64,000 nucleotides of DNA from Pseudorhodoferax sp047601025 (GTDB lineage Bacteria; Pseudomonadota; Gammaproteobacteria; Burkholderiales; Burkholderiaceae_C), in the NCBI RefSeq assembly GCF_047601025.1, contig NZ_JASGJZ010000001.1:4774001-4838000 (forward strand). The letters run 5' to 3'. Shown piece after piece: positions 16,621 through 24,296 of the stretch. Position numbers and translations under genes: made by a program. The notes beneath the pieces were generated by a model. The model worked only from the letters and a program-made list of their open reading frames with translations. It was not told where the DNA came from and did no database searches. Position 1 is the stretch's first letter. Each line of letters opens with the position of its first letter.

Positions 16621-17667
16621 TTACTTGCCTTTGGATGTCAGGGCCGCGTCCAGGCGGGTGAACACGCGGCGCGCATTGCCTTCGAACACCTGGTAGCGGT
16701 CCTCGTCGGTCAGGTTGGGCGTGGCCAGCACGTAGCGCTTGGTGTCGTCGTAGTAGTGGCCGGTCTCCGGGTCGATGCCGCGCACGGCGCCGATCATCTC
16801 GCTGGCGAACAGCACGTTCTTGGCGGGGATCACCTTGGTCAGCAGGTCGATGCCGGGCTGGTGGTAGACGCAGGTGTCGAAGTAGATGTTGTTCATCAGG
16901 TGCTCGGTCAGCAGCGGCTTCTTCAGCTCCTGCGCCAGCCCGCGGAAGCGGCCCCAGTGGTAGGGCACGGCGCCGCCGCCGTGCGGGATCAGGAACTTCA
17001 GCGTCGGGAAGTCCTTGAACAGGTCCGAGGTCAGGCACTGCATGAAGGCCGTGGTGTCCGCGTTCAGGTAGTGCGCGCCGGTGGTGTGGAAGCAGGCGTT
17101 GCACGAGGTGCTGACGTGGATCATGGCCGGGATGTCGTACTCGACCATCTTCTCGTAGATCGGGTACCAGTGCCGGTCCGACAGCGGCGGGCTGGTCCAG
17201 TGGCCGCCGGAGGGGTCGGGGTTCAGGTTGATGCCGACGTTGCCGTACTCCTTGACGCACTTCTCCAGCTCGGGGATGCAGGTCCTGGGGTCCACGCCCG
17301 GGCTCTGCGGCAGCATCGCGGCGGGGATGAAGTTGTCGGGGAACAGCTGCGAGACGCGGTAGCACAGCTCGTTGCAGATCGCGGCCCAGGTGGAAGACAC
17401 CTGGAAGTCGCCGATGTGGTGCGCCATGAAGCTCGCGCGCGGGCTGAAGATGGTGATGTCGCTGCCGCGCTCTTTCATCTTGGCCAGCTGGTTCAGCTCG
17501 ATGCTCTCGCGCAGTTCGTCGTCGCTGATCTTCAGGTCGGCGACCTTCGGCATCGCGGCCGGGTCCTTGATGCCGGCGATCTGCTGGTTGCGCCAGTTCT
17601 CCAGCGCCTTGGGCGCCGTCGTGTAGTGGCCGTGCACGTCGATGATCAGGGGGTTCTCGCGGCTCAT
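16621..17667 (-). CDS. pmdE: 4-oxalomesaconate hydratase
   Basis: A 348-aa amidohydrolase-fold hydratase (LigJ/PmdE) that adds water to 4-oxalomesaconate, giving 4-carboxy-4-hydroxy-2-oxoadipate. Visible features: IIDVHGHYTT at residues 8-17 (metal His pair), FSPRASFMAHH near 74-84, the MIHVST and CNACFHTTGAHY region near 180-200, HGGGAVPYHWGR near 230-241, and FASEMIGAVRGIDPETG near 285-301. The ATG at 17667 has a GAGGAGC ribosome site. A near-copy of its first 17 codons and leader sits upstream of pmdK at 19250-19330. Confidence 0.92.
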   Translation of the reverse strand: MSRENPLIIDVHGHYTTAPKALENWRNQQIAGIKDPAAMPKVADLKISDDELRESIELNQLAKMKERGSDITIFSPRASFMAHHIGDFQVSSTWAAICNELCYRVSQLFPDNFIPAAMLPQSPGVDPRTCIPELEKCVKEYGNVGINLNPDPSGGHWTSPPLSDRHWYPIYEKMVEYDIPAMIHVSTSCNACFHTTGAHYLNADTTAFMQCLTSDLFKDFPTLKFLIPHGGGAVPYHWGRFRGLAQELKKPLLTEHLMNNIYFDTCVYHQPGIDLLTKVIPAKNVLFASEMIGAVRGIDPETGHYYDDTKRYVLATPNLTDEDRYQVFEGNARRVFTRLDAALTSKGK

Positions 17668-17733
17668 GTTGCTCCTCGGGTTGTGCGTTGGTGCGGGAAG
17701 GGGGAAGCGAAAAAGACCTTGCTGAAACCTGGC

Positions 17734-19113
17734 TCAGTGGCCGCCCGGCCGGGCGCCGTGGGACGGGCCGGCGACCTTGTTCTTGACCAGCAGCGCCAGT
17801 GCGGCGATCAGGCCCGGAATGCCGACGATGAGGAACACCGAGGACAGCTCCAGGTGCCGGCGCGCCAGCTCCGCCACCAGGAACGAGCCCGCGATGCCGC
17901 CGAAGCGGCCGATGCCCAGCATCCACGCCACGCCGCTGGCGCGGCCCGCCGTCGGATAGTACTCGGCCGCCAGCGCCTGCATGGACGACTGCGAGGTGTT
18001 CATCAGCAGGCCGGCCACGAACACCGCCGCGACCAGCGCCGCCACGCCCGAGCCCAGCACCTGGCCGATCAGCATCACGGCCAGGCAGGTGAGGAAATAG
18101 CCGCAGGCGATGATGATGTTGGCGTTGCCGCGGTCCATCAGCAGGCCGAAGAAGATGGCGCCGAAGCCGCCGAGCTGGAACAGCGCGGCGATGATCGCGG
18201 CCTGGCTGGAATCGATGCCCGCCTCCTTGAACAGCACCGGCATCCAGTTGACCAGGCCGTAGACAATGACCAGGCCCATGAAGTAGGCGGTCCAGAGCAT
18301 GAGCGTGCCCACGATGAAGCGCCCCGAGAACACCAGCCGGAGCCCGCGCGGGCCGCTGGCCGCACCGGCGGCCGCGGCGCCCTCCTCCAGCACGAAGTCC
18401 GTGGCCTGCACCGCCTGGCCCGTGATGCGCGCCAGCGCCTGGCGGATGCGCTCGGCCGGATAGCGCCGGGCGACCATGAAGCGCACCGATTCGGGCAGCG
18501 CCACCAGCATCAGCGCCGCCAGCACCAGCGGCACCACGCCGCCCAGGATCAGCAGGCTGCGCCAGCCGAAGTGCGGGATCATCCACGCGGCGAAGAAGCC
18601 GCCGAAGGCCGAGCCCACGGGAAAGCCGCAGAACATGGCGTTGGTGATGAAGGAGCGCTTGCTGTCGGGGCAGTACTCGTTCATCAGCGTCACCGCGTTG
18701 GGCATCGCCGCGCCCAGGCCCAGGCCGGTGATGAAGCGCCAGATGGACAGCTCGGTCAGCGACGAGGCCATGGCCGACACGATGGAGGCCGCGCCCATCA
18801 GGATCACCGCCACCGTCAGCACGCTCTTGCGGCCCAGGCGGTCGGCCAGCGGCCCGGCGCTCAGCGCCCCGAAGGCGATGCCGAACAGCGCCGCGCTGAG
18901 CACCGGCCCGAGGTGCGACTTGTCGATGCCCCACTCGCTGATCAGCGAGGGCGCGATGAAGCCGATCGCCGCGGTGTCGAAACCGTCGATCAGCACGATC
19001 AGGAAGCACAGGGCGAAGATCACCCACTGGAAGCCCGAGAACGGATGCGCGTTCAGCAGCGTCTGTACGCTGAGGCGGCCCGGACCGGCATTGGCTGGCT
19101 GTAGTGTCGTCAT
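17734..19113 (-). CDS. pmdK: MFS aromatic acid:H+ symporter (PmdK/PcaK type)
   Basis: A 459-aa, 12-helix major facilitator of the aromatic acid:H+ symporter group. Signature elements are LIDGFDTAAIGFIAPSL near residues 41-57 (with the conserved DGFD), GPLADRLGRKSVL near 87-99, the GLGLGAAMPNAVTLMNEYCP region near 132-151, and GRFGGIAG late in the protein. It is predicted to import protocatechuate or 4-hydroxybenzoate. It is the first full gene of the pmd operon, 66 bp before pmdE, as in Comamonas (pmdUKEFDABC), where pmdU precedes it. Here pmdU is absent. Confidence 0.9.
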   Translation of the reverse strand: MTTLQPANAGPGRLSVQTLLNAHPFSGFQWVIFALCFLIVLIDGFDTAAIGFIAPSLISEWGIDKSHLGPVLSAALFGIAFGALSAGPLADRLGRKSVLTVAVILMGAASIVSAMASSLTELSIWRFITGLGLGAAMPNAVTLMNEYCPDSKRSFITNAMFCGFPVGSAFGGFFAAWMIPHFGWRSLLILGGVVPLVLAALMLVALPESVRFMVARRYPAERIRQALARITGQAVQATDFVLEEGAAAAGAASGPRGLRLVFSGRFIVGTLMLWTAYFMGLVIVYGLVNWMPVLFKEAGIDSSQAAIIAALFQLGGFGAIFFGLLMDRGNANIIIACGYFLTCLAVMLIGQVLGSGVAALVAAVFVAGLLMNTSQSSMQALAAEYYPTAGRASGVAWMLGIGRFGGIAGSFLVAELARRHLELSSVFLIVGIPGLIAALALLVKNKVAGPSHGARPGGH

Positions 19114-19221
19114 TGATTGTCTCTCGGTTTCTGGTGCAGCTTGTGCCTCGGACCGCCGTGCTGGGAGCGGGTACGACGACTGAAGGCAACGGGCCCGCGA
19201 CGGGGATGCCCTGGGCCTGGA

Positions 19222-19299
19222 TCAGCACGCCCGGTGGCTGAAAACCCGGGTCGTGTAGTGGCCGTGCACGTCGATGATCAGGGGGGTCTCGCGCCTCAT
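19222..19299 (-). pseudogene. Truncated pmdE-like start, possible 25-aa leader ORF
   Basis: The minus strand encodes MRRETPLIIDVHGHYTT, nearly identical to the first 17 residues of PmdE, then eight unrelated codons and a stop at 19222-19224. The DNA similarity to 17618-17700 (about 90% by eye, including the ribosome site) runs over some 80 bp and ends abruptly on both sides. It is the remnant of a duplicated or deleted pmdE-like gene, occupying the place where pmdU lies in Comamonas. With its own AGGAG site it may still be translated as a leader peptide before pmdK. Confidence 0.6.
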
Positions 19300-19332
19300 G
19301 GTGCTCCTCGTGTTGTGCGGTGCTGCGGGCGC

Positions 19333-19361
19333 ATTCTGCGCGTTCGCCCAGGCAGCGCCAA
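19333..19361 (-). promoter_or_regulatory. Candidate sigma70 promoter of the pmd operon
   Basis: Reading the minus strand, TTGGCG (19356-19361) and CAGAAT (19333-19338) are separated by exactly 17 bp. Transcription would start near 19326, about 27 nt before the leader ORF and downstream of the LysR-type inverted repeat, as expected for an activated catabolic promoter. Each hexamer has two mismatches, so this is a candidate only. Confidence 0.4.
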
Positions 19362-19391
19362 GTTCGCGACGACGCTATCAGCTAGACAGGA

Positions 19392-19420
19392 ATGGAATAG
19401 CTTTGTTTTCGATATTCCAT
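19392..19420. promoter_or_regulatory. LysR-type operator between pmd operon and its regulator
   Basis: A perfect 8-bp inverted repeat, ATGGAATA (19392-19399) and TATTCCAT (19413-19420), with 13 bp between the arms, ends 11 bp before the ATG of the LysR gene. Size, symmetry and the A/T-rich T-N11-A style core fit a LysR recognition site that would autorepress the regulator and activate the divergent operon. It is one of the few AT-rich spots in the region. Confidence 0.7.
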
Positions 19421-19431
19421 AAACTACAGAC

Positions 19432-20364
19432 ATGGACCTGAAGCAGCTGGAGTACTTCGTGCACGTGGCCGAGCTGGGCAGCTTCACGCGCGCGGCCATC
19501 GCGCTGGACGTGGCGCAGCCGGCGCTTTCCCGGCAGATCCGCCTGCTGGAGGTGGAGCTGCGCCAGAACCTGCTGACGCGCAACGGCCGCGGCGCCGTTC
19601 CCACCGAGGCCGGCAAGCTGCTGCTGGAGCACGGCCGCGGCATCCTGCACCAGGTGGCGGTGGCGCGCGAGGAACTGGGCGCGGCCCGCGGCGCACGCGC
19701 CGGGCGCGTGTCGATCGGGCTGCCGCCCAGCCTGGCCCGGCTGATCACGGTGCCGCTGACGCGCGCCTTCCGCGACAAGCTGCCGCATGCCCAGCTCACG
19801 CTCAGCGAGGGCTTCTCGATCGTGATGGTCGACGCACTGCGCATGGGCAACCTCGACATGGCCCTGCTCTACAACCCCGAACGCTCGCCCGAGATGGAGC
19901 AGACCACGCTGCACGAGGAGGAGCTGGTGCTGATCTCGCAGCGCAGCATGCTGCCGGGCGCCCTCGCCGCCCCGAAGGCCGGCAAGGCGCGCACCGCCGT
20001 GGCGCTGAAGGACGTGGCGGCGCTGCCGCTGATCCTGCCGAGCCGGCCCAACGCCTTCCGCCTGCTGCTGGAGACCGAGACCATGCGCATCGGCTGCCAG
20101 CTGCGCATCGCGATGGAGGTCGACGGCCTGAACGGCATCCTGAGCCTGGTGCGCGAGGGCTTCGGCCACGCCGTGCTGCCGGCCTACACGCTGGCCAACT
20201 TCGACCATGCCGATACGCTGGTGGTGCGCAAGCTGCACTCGCCGCGGCCGATCAGCCAGCTGACGCTGGTGCGCTCCACGCGCCGGCCGGCGACCGAGAC
20301 GCAGAAGGTGGCGCGCGCGCTGCTGCAGGAGGTCGTGCTCGGCGCGGTGGCACCGTACGCCTGA
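19432..20364 (+). CDS. pmdR: LysR-family regulator of the pmd operon
   Basis: A 310-aa LysR regulator. The N-terminal winged helix-turn-helix is clear (MDLKQLEYFVHVAELGSFTR, then AQPALSRQIRLLE near 30-42). The rest is the periplasmic-binding-like effector domain. It is transcribed away from the pmd operon with an inverted-repeat operator in the 318-bp gap, the usual arrangement for regulation of neighbouring catabolic genes. The likely effector is protocatechuate or a pathway intermediate. The symbol follows the Comamonas system by position; orthology has not been tested. Confidence 0.85.
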   Translation: MDLKQLEYFVHVAELGSFTRAAIALDVAQPALSRQIRLLEVELRQNLLTRNGRGAVPTEAGKLLLEHGRGILHQVAVAREELGAARGARAGRVSIGLPPSLARLITVPLTRAFRDKLPHAQLTLSEGFSIVMVDALRMGNLDMALLYNPERSPEMEQTTLHEEELVLISQRSMLPGALAAPKAGKARTAVALKDVAALPLILPSRPNAFRLLLETETMRIGCQLRIAMEVDGLNGILSLVREGFGHAVLPAYTLANFDHADTLVVRKLHSPRPISQLTLVRSTRRPATETQKVARALLQEVVLGAVAPYA

Positions 20365-20419
20365 GCGTAGACTGCGGCACCGTTTCTCCCGAACGCCGCC
20401 GACGCTCCGTCCATCGCCC

Positions 20420-21361
20420 ATGCCCGCCTCCATCCCCTTGCTCGTACTGTGCCCGCTGCAGGCCGGCTACATGCAGCAGTTCCGCGACCGCTTCGACGTC
20501 ATCGAGGCCGCCGACCCGGCGCGCCGCGCCGAGGCCATCGCCACGCACGGCGCGCGCATCCGGGCGGTGCTGACCATCGGCACCATCGGCCTGACCGCGG
20601 CCGAGATCGCCGCGCTGCCGGCGCTGCAGCTGGTGCACACGCTGGGCGTGGGCTACGAGCTGGTGGACGTGGCGGCGGCCAAGGCACGCGGCATCGCCGT
20701 GGCCAACGCGGCCGGCAGCAACGCCGCCTGCGTCGCCGACCATGCCTTCGGCCTGCTGCTGGCCGCGGTGCGCGGCATCGTGCAGCTCGACCGCGGCGTG
20801 CGCCAGGGCCTGTGGCGCGACCAGTTGGAGTTCTACACGCCCACCGTCGGCGGCAAGCGCCTGGGCCTGCTGGGCATGGGCGACATCGGCCGCCAGATCG
20901 CCCGGCGCGCGGCCGGCTTCGACATGGCCGTCGGCTACCACAGCCGCACGCCCAGGGCGGAGCTGCCGCACACGTACTTCGACAGCCCGCGCGCGCTGAC
21001 CCAGTGGTGCGACTGGCTGGTCGTGGCCACGCCCGGCGGCGCAGCCACGCGCCACCTCGTGAACGCCGAGGTGCTGGACGCGCTGGGCCCCCGGGGCACG
21101 CTGGTCAACATCGCGCGCGGCAGCGTGGTGGACACGGCGGCGCTGGCGGCCGCGCTGCGCGAAGGCCGCATCGCCTCGGCCGGCATCGACGTCTACGAGA
21201 GCGAACCCACCCCGCCGGCCGAACTGCTGGACCTGCCCAACGTCGTGATCACGCCCCACATCGCCGGCCGCTCGCCGGAGGCGATCCAGGCCTCGGTCAC
21301 GCTGGTACTGGAGAACCTGACCGCGTTCTTCGCGGGCCAGCCGCTGAAGACGCCGGTCTGA
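20420..21361 (+). CDS. D-isomer-specific 2-hydroxyacid dehydrogenase
   Basis: A 313-aa NAD(P)-dependent dehydrogenase predicted to reduce a 2-keto acid such as glyoxylate or hydroxypyruvate. The nucleotide-binding loop GLLGMGDIGRQIARR is near residues 149-163. The catalytic Arg is in NIARGSVVDTAAL near 232, Glu in the VYESEPTPP region near 260, and His in TPHIAGRS near 281. It lies 55 bp downstream of the LysR gene on the same strand. A link to the pmd pathway (for instance pyruvate or oxaloacetate handling) is possible but not shown. Confidence 0.85.
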   Translation: MPASIPLLVLCPLQAGYMQQFRDRFDVIEAADPARRAEAIATHGARIRAVLTIGTIGLTAAEIAALPALQLVHTLGVGYELVDVAAAKARGIAVANAAGSNAACVADHAFGLLLAAVRGIVQLDRGVRQGLWRDQLEFYTPTVGGKRLGLLGMGDIGRQIARRAAGFDMAVGYHSRTPRAELPHTYFDSPRALTQWCDWLVVATPGGAATRHLVNAEVLDALGPRGTLVNIARGSVVDTAALAAALREGRIASAGIDVYESEPTPPAELLDLPNVVITPHIAGRSPEAIQASVTLVLENLTAFFAGQPLKTPV

Positions 21362-21733
21362 CCGCCCGCGTGGCCCGGCGGGCAGCGACGCCGTTGCACC
21401 CGCCCAGGGGGGCCTCGAGAGCGGCTGGCTCATCCCGCATGCCGGCCGAAGAATGCCTCCCGGCGCCGGCGTATTCCAGGCTCGGGTGACGAGAGGCCGC
21501 AGGAACTGCCGCCGGATGCCGGAGTCCGACCAAGCCCATGTCCCCGGTCCACCACCGCCGATTGATCAGGATCAAGTCCGCATCAGGATCCGTGCCGCGA
21601 GCAGCACCGTTCGCCCAACGTGCGCCCGCGAAGCTGTATCGTGAACGGGTGGCCGGTCTTCCCGTCTCCTTCCTGCTGGCGTCCCCCCATCCGGACGCCA
21701 GGCGCGCAGCCTAGGCCCAGCCGCCCTTCCTCC
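21362..21733. other. 372-bp intergenic region before the N-ATPase operon
   Basis: No convincing gene is seen. The left part is GC-rich with short inverted repeats (CCCAGGGGGG and CCCGGCGCCGGC-like patches). The right part contains an FNR-type box at 21562-21575 and a long stretch to the atpD start that would be a leader of roughly 120 nt if transcription begins about 41 bp after the box centre. An ATG at 21620 is in frame with atpD, but the extra 38 residues look non-coding. Confidence 0.5.
21562..21575 (+). promoter_or_regulatory. FNR/Anr/Dnr-type box upstream of the N-ATPase operon
   Basis: TTGATCAGGATCAA matches the FNR consensus TTGAT-N4-ATCAA with no mismatch. It lies 159 bp before the atpD start codon, oriented for the plus-strand operon; the 2-hydroxyacid dehydrogenase upstream ends 200 bp earlier. 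This predicts induction of the second ATP synthase under low oxygen or by an NO-responsive Dnr. Confidence 0.7.
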
Positions 21734-23170
21734 GTGCACCCCAAGCCCCTTTCCGACACGCTCCACGCCGGCACGGTGGTCGCCGCCCGCGGCGCGGTGA
21801 TCGACGTCGCCTTCGCGGCCGGCCAGTTGCCGGCGCTGGAGGAAGCCATCCGCATCGGTGCCGACGGCGCACCGGGGGTGCTGGCCGAGGTGCAGGCGCA
21901 CCTGGACGAGGCCACGGTGCGCTGCATCGCGATGCAGGCCACCTCCGGCCTGCGGCGCGGCGACCCGGCGCGGGCGCAAGGCGGGCCGCTGACGGCCCCG
22001 GTGGGCGACGCCGTGCTCGGCCGCCTGCTCGACGTCGCCGGCGACACCGGTGACGACGGCGGCCCGCTGCCCGTGCTAACGCCGCGCGCGCCGATCCACC
22101 GCGCGCCGCCGCCGCTTTCCGCGCAGAGCGGTACCAGCGAGCTGTTCCGCACCGGCATCAAGGCCATCGACCTGCTGACGCCCCTCGCCCATGGCGGCAA
22201 GGCCGCGATGTTCGGCGGTGCCGGCGTGGGCAAGACGGTGCTGGTCATGGAGCTGATCCACGCCATGGTGGCCGGCTACCAGGGCATCTCGGTCTTCGCC
22301 GGCGTGGGCGAGCGCTCGCGCGAGGGGCACGAGATGCTGCTGGACATGCGCGGCTCCGGCGTGCTGGAACGCACGGTGCTGGTCTACGGGCAGATGAACG
22401 AGCCGCCCGGGGCGCGCTGGCGGGTGCCGATGACGGCGCTGACCATCGCCGAGCACTTCCGCGACCAGGAGCACCGCAACGTGCTGCTGCTGATGGACAA
22501 CATCTTCCGCTTCGTGCAGGCCGGGGCCGAGGTCTCTGGCCTGCTCGGGCGCCTGCCTTCGCGGGTGGGCTACCAGCCGACGCTGGCCAGCGAGGTCGCC
22601 GCGCTGCAGGAGCGCATCGCCTCCGTGGGCGGCGCGGCCATCACGGCGATCCAGGCGGTCTACGTGCCGGCCGACGACTTCACCGACCCGGCCGTGACCA
22701 CCATCGCCGCCCACGTCGACTCGATGGTGGTGCTGTCGCGCGCGATGGCGGCCGAGGGCATGTACCCGGCCATCGACCCGATCGCCTCGTCCTCGGTACT
22801 GCTCGACCCGCTGATCGTGGGCGAGGAACACGCCCGCACCGCCATCGACGTGCGCCGCGCCATCGAGCACTACCGCGAGTTGCAGGACGTGATCGCCCTG
22901 CTCGGCATGGACGAGCTGGGCGCGGAGGACCGGCGCATGGTGGAGCGCGCACGCCGGCTGCAGCGCTTCCTGACCCAGCCCTTCACCGTCACCGAGGCCT
23001 TCACCGGCACGCCGGGCGCCTCGGTCAAGCTGGCCGACACCATCGCCGGCTGCCGCGCCATCCTCGACGGCGAATGCGACGGCTGGCGCGAGGATTCCCT
23101 CTTCATGGTCGGCACGCTCGACGAGGCGCGCGCCAAGGAGCAGGCGGCGGCCCGGGCCGCCGCCGCGTGA
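21734..23170 (+). CDS. atpD: N-ATPase beta subunit
   Basis: A 478-aa catalytic beta subunit of an alternative F-type (N-type) ATPase. Walker A GGAGVGKT is at about 161-168, followed by the GVGERSREGHE and LLLMDNIFRF elements (catalytic Glu and Walker B Asp) and VPADDFTDPAVTT. The start is uncertain: GTG at 21734 is chosen since it places the family N-terminus (AGTVVAARGAVIDV) near residue 12, while an in-frame ATG at 21620 adds 38 unlikely residues. The ribosome site is weak. As the first gene it fixes the N-ATPase order atpDCQRBEFAG, distinct from the standard atpBEFHAGDC. Confidence 0.92.
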   Translation: MHPKPLSDTLHAGTVVAARGAVIDVAFAAGQLPALEEAIRIGADGAPGVLAEVQAHLDEATVRCIAMQATSGLRRGDPARAQGGPLTAPVGDAVLGRLLDVAGDTGDDGGPLPVLTPRAPIHRAPPPLSAQSGTSELFRTGIKAIDLLTPLAHGGKAAMFGGAGVGKTVLVMELIHAMVAGYQGISVFAGVGERSREGHEMLLDMRGSGVLERTVLVYGQMNEPPGARWRVPMTALTIAEHFRDQEHRNVLLLMDNIFRFVQAGAEVSGLLGRLPSRVGYQPTLASEVAALQERIASVGGAAITAIQAVYVPADDFTDPAVTTIAAHVDSMVVLSRAMAAEGMYPAIDPIASSSVLLDPLIVGEEHARTAIDVRRAIEHYRELQDVIALLGMDELGAEDRRMVERARRLQRFLTQPFTVTEAFTGTPGASVKLADTIAGCRAILDGECDGWREDSLFMVGTLDEARAKEQAAARAAAA

Positions 23171-23198
23171 ACCGGCCCGGAACCCTGGAGCCGCGCTG

Positions 23199-23660
23199 AT
23201 GCCCGAACGCACCCTGCACCTGTCGATCTCCACCCCCGGGCGGCAGGTGGTCGACGCGCACGGCGTGCTCGCCCTGCGCGCCCGCGACGCGAGCGGCAGC
23301 TTCGGCGTGCTGCCGGGCCATGCCGACCTGCTGACGGTGCTGGTGCCCTCGGTGGTGCGCTGGCGCGAGGCGGGCGGCGCGGAGCGCTTCTGCGCGGTGC
23401 GCGGCGGCGTGTTCACGATGGCCGGCGGCACCCACGCGGCCATCGCCTGCCGCCAGGCGGTGCTCGGCGACCAGCTGGCGGCGCTGCCGTCGGACGTCGC
23501 CGCGGCCAATGCCGAGCAGGCCGACGTCGACCGCCGGGCCCGCGTGGCGCAGATGCAGCTCCATGCGCGTGCGGTGCGGCAGCTGATGCGCTACCTGGTG
23601 CCGGGCCGCGGCGACGGCGCCGCGGTCGCCGAGCAGCTGTTCGAAGGCGGGCCGGGATGA
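23199..23660 (+). CDS. atpC: N-ATPase epsilon subunit
   Basis: A 153-aa epsilon subunit. The N-terminal beta-sandwich has LHLSISTPGRQVVDAHGV and GSFGVLPGHADLLTVLVPS, the family's central-stalk signature, and VRGGVFTMAGG. The C-terminal helical part (residues about 95-150) is longer and more Arg/Ala-rich than in ordinary epsilon. It lies 28 bp after atpD and overlaps atpQ by 4 bp (ATGA). Its role is to link gamma to the c-ring and modulate ATP hydrolysis. Confidence 0.88.
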   Translation: MPERTLHLSISTPGRQVVDAHGVLALRARDASGSFGVLPGHADLLTVLVPSVVRWREAGGAERFCAVRGGVFTMAGGTHAAIACRQAVLGDQLAALPSDVAAANAEQADVDRRARVAQMQLHARAVRQLMRYLVPGRGDGAAVAEQLFEGGPG

Positions 23661-24004
23661 ACCGCGCCCGGCCGCCCGAAGAGGCGCGCACCGCAGCCCG
23701 TACGGGCGAAGGCAGTCCCGTGAACGCCGCAGCCCCCCGGGACCGGCTGGAACAGGCCGCGCGCACCGAGGCCGAGCGCACGCGCCGCGGGGCCGAGGAC
23801 CCCGAGCCCTCGCTCGGCGCGCGGCTGGGCCAGATCGGCATCCTCGGCTGGATGGTGGTGGTGCCGGCGCTGCTCGGGCTGTTCCTCGGCCGCTGGCTGG
23901 ACCACCGCTTCTCCACCGGCATCTTCTTCTCCGCGCCGCTGCTCCTGGTGGGCGCCGGCGTCGGCTTCTGGTCGGCATGGAAATGGATGCACCGCAACCT
24001 GTGA
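23657..24004 (+). CDS. atpQ: N-ATPase accessory membrane protein AtpQ (AtpI-like)
   Basis: A 115-aa protein with a charged Ala/Arg/Glu-rich N-terminal half and two membrane helices (about 60-80 and 87-108) in the C-terminal half. The helical hairpin with GRWLDHRFSTG between them resembles the AtpI/AtpQ family, thought to help c-ring assembly. The gene overlaps atpC by 4 bp and is 4 bp before atpR. A second ATG at 23720 (after a GTG-free stretch) would remove most of the charged leader. Confidence 0.8.
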   Translation: MNRARPPEEARTAARTGEGSPVNAAAPRDRLEQAARTEAERTRRGAEDPEPSLGARLGQIGILGWMVVVPALLGLFLGRWLDHRFSTGIFFSAPLLLVGAGVGFWSAWKWMHRNL

Positions 24005-24008
24005 ACCG

Positions 24009-24296
24009 ATGAACGGACTCTTACTCGCTCAGCCGCCTGCCGTGCTGGCCCTGGTGGCATTTGTTACCGGCTGCGTGATGGGCTTCATCCACTTCCGCAC
24101 GCTCGGCCGTGCGGCCGATGCCTTCGTCCAGGGCAGGGCTGCACGGGCGCTGCTGCTCCAGTTCGCACGGCTCGCGCTGACGGGCGGCTTCCTCTTCGCC
24201 GTGGCGCAGGCCGGCGCGCTGCCGCTGCTGGCCGCCGCCGCCGGCATCCTCGCCGGCCGGGGCCTGGTGATGGCGCGGCACCGGAGGGCGGAATGA
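24009..24296 (+). CDS. atpR: N-ATPase accessory membrane protein AtpR
   Basis: A 95-aa small membrane protein with three hydrophobic stretches (about 10-28, 47-65, 68-84). AtpR is found only in N-ATPase operons. It has been proposed to contact the c-ring through a conserved Arg; FIHFRTLGR near residues 26-34 offers such an Arg inside the membrane region. It overlaps atpB by 4 bp (ATGATG at 24293). Identification rests on position between atpQ and atpB, size and topology. Confidence 0.8.
   Translation: MNGLLLAQPPAVLALVAFVTGCVMGFIHFRTLGRAADAFVQGRAARALLLQFARLALTGGFLFAVAQAGALPLLAAAAGILAGRGLVMARHRRAE

Noticed and set aside
15926..19228. 1100-codon frame spanning pmdF, pmdE and pmdK
   Set aside because: Only its last 227 codons (PmdF) are real; the rest reads the neighbouring genes out of frame.
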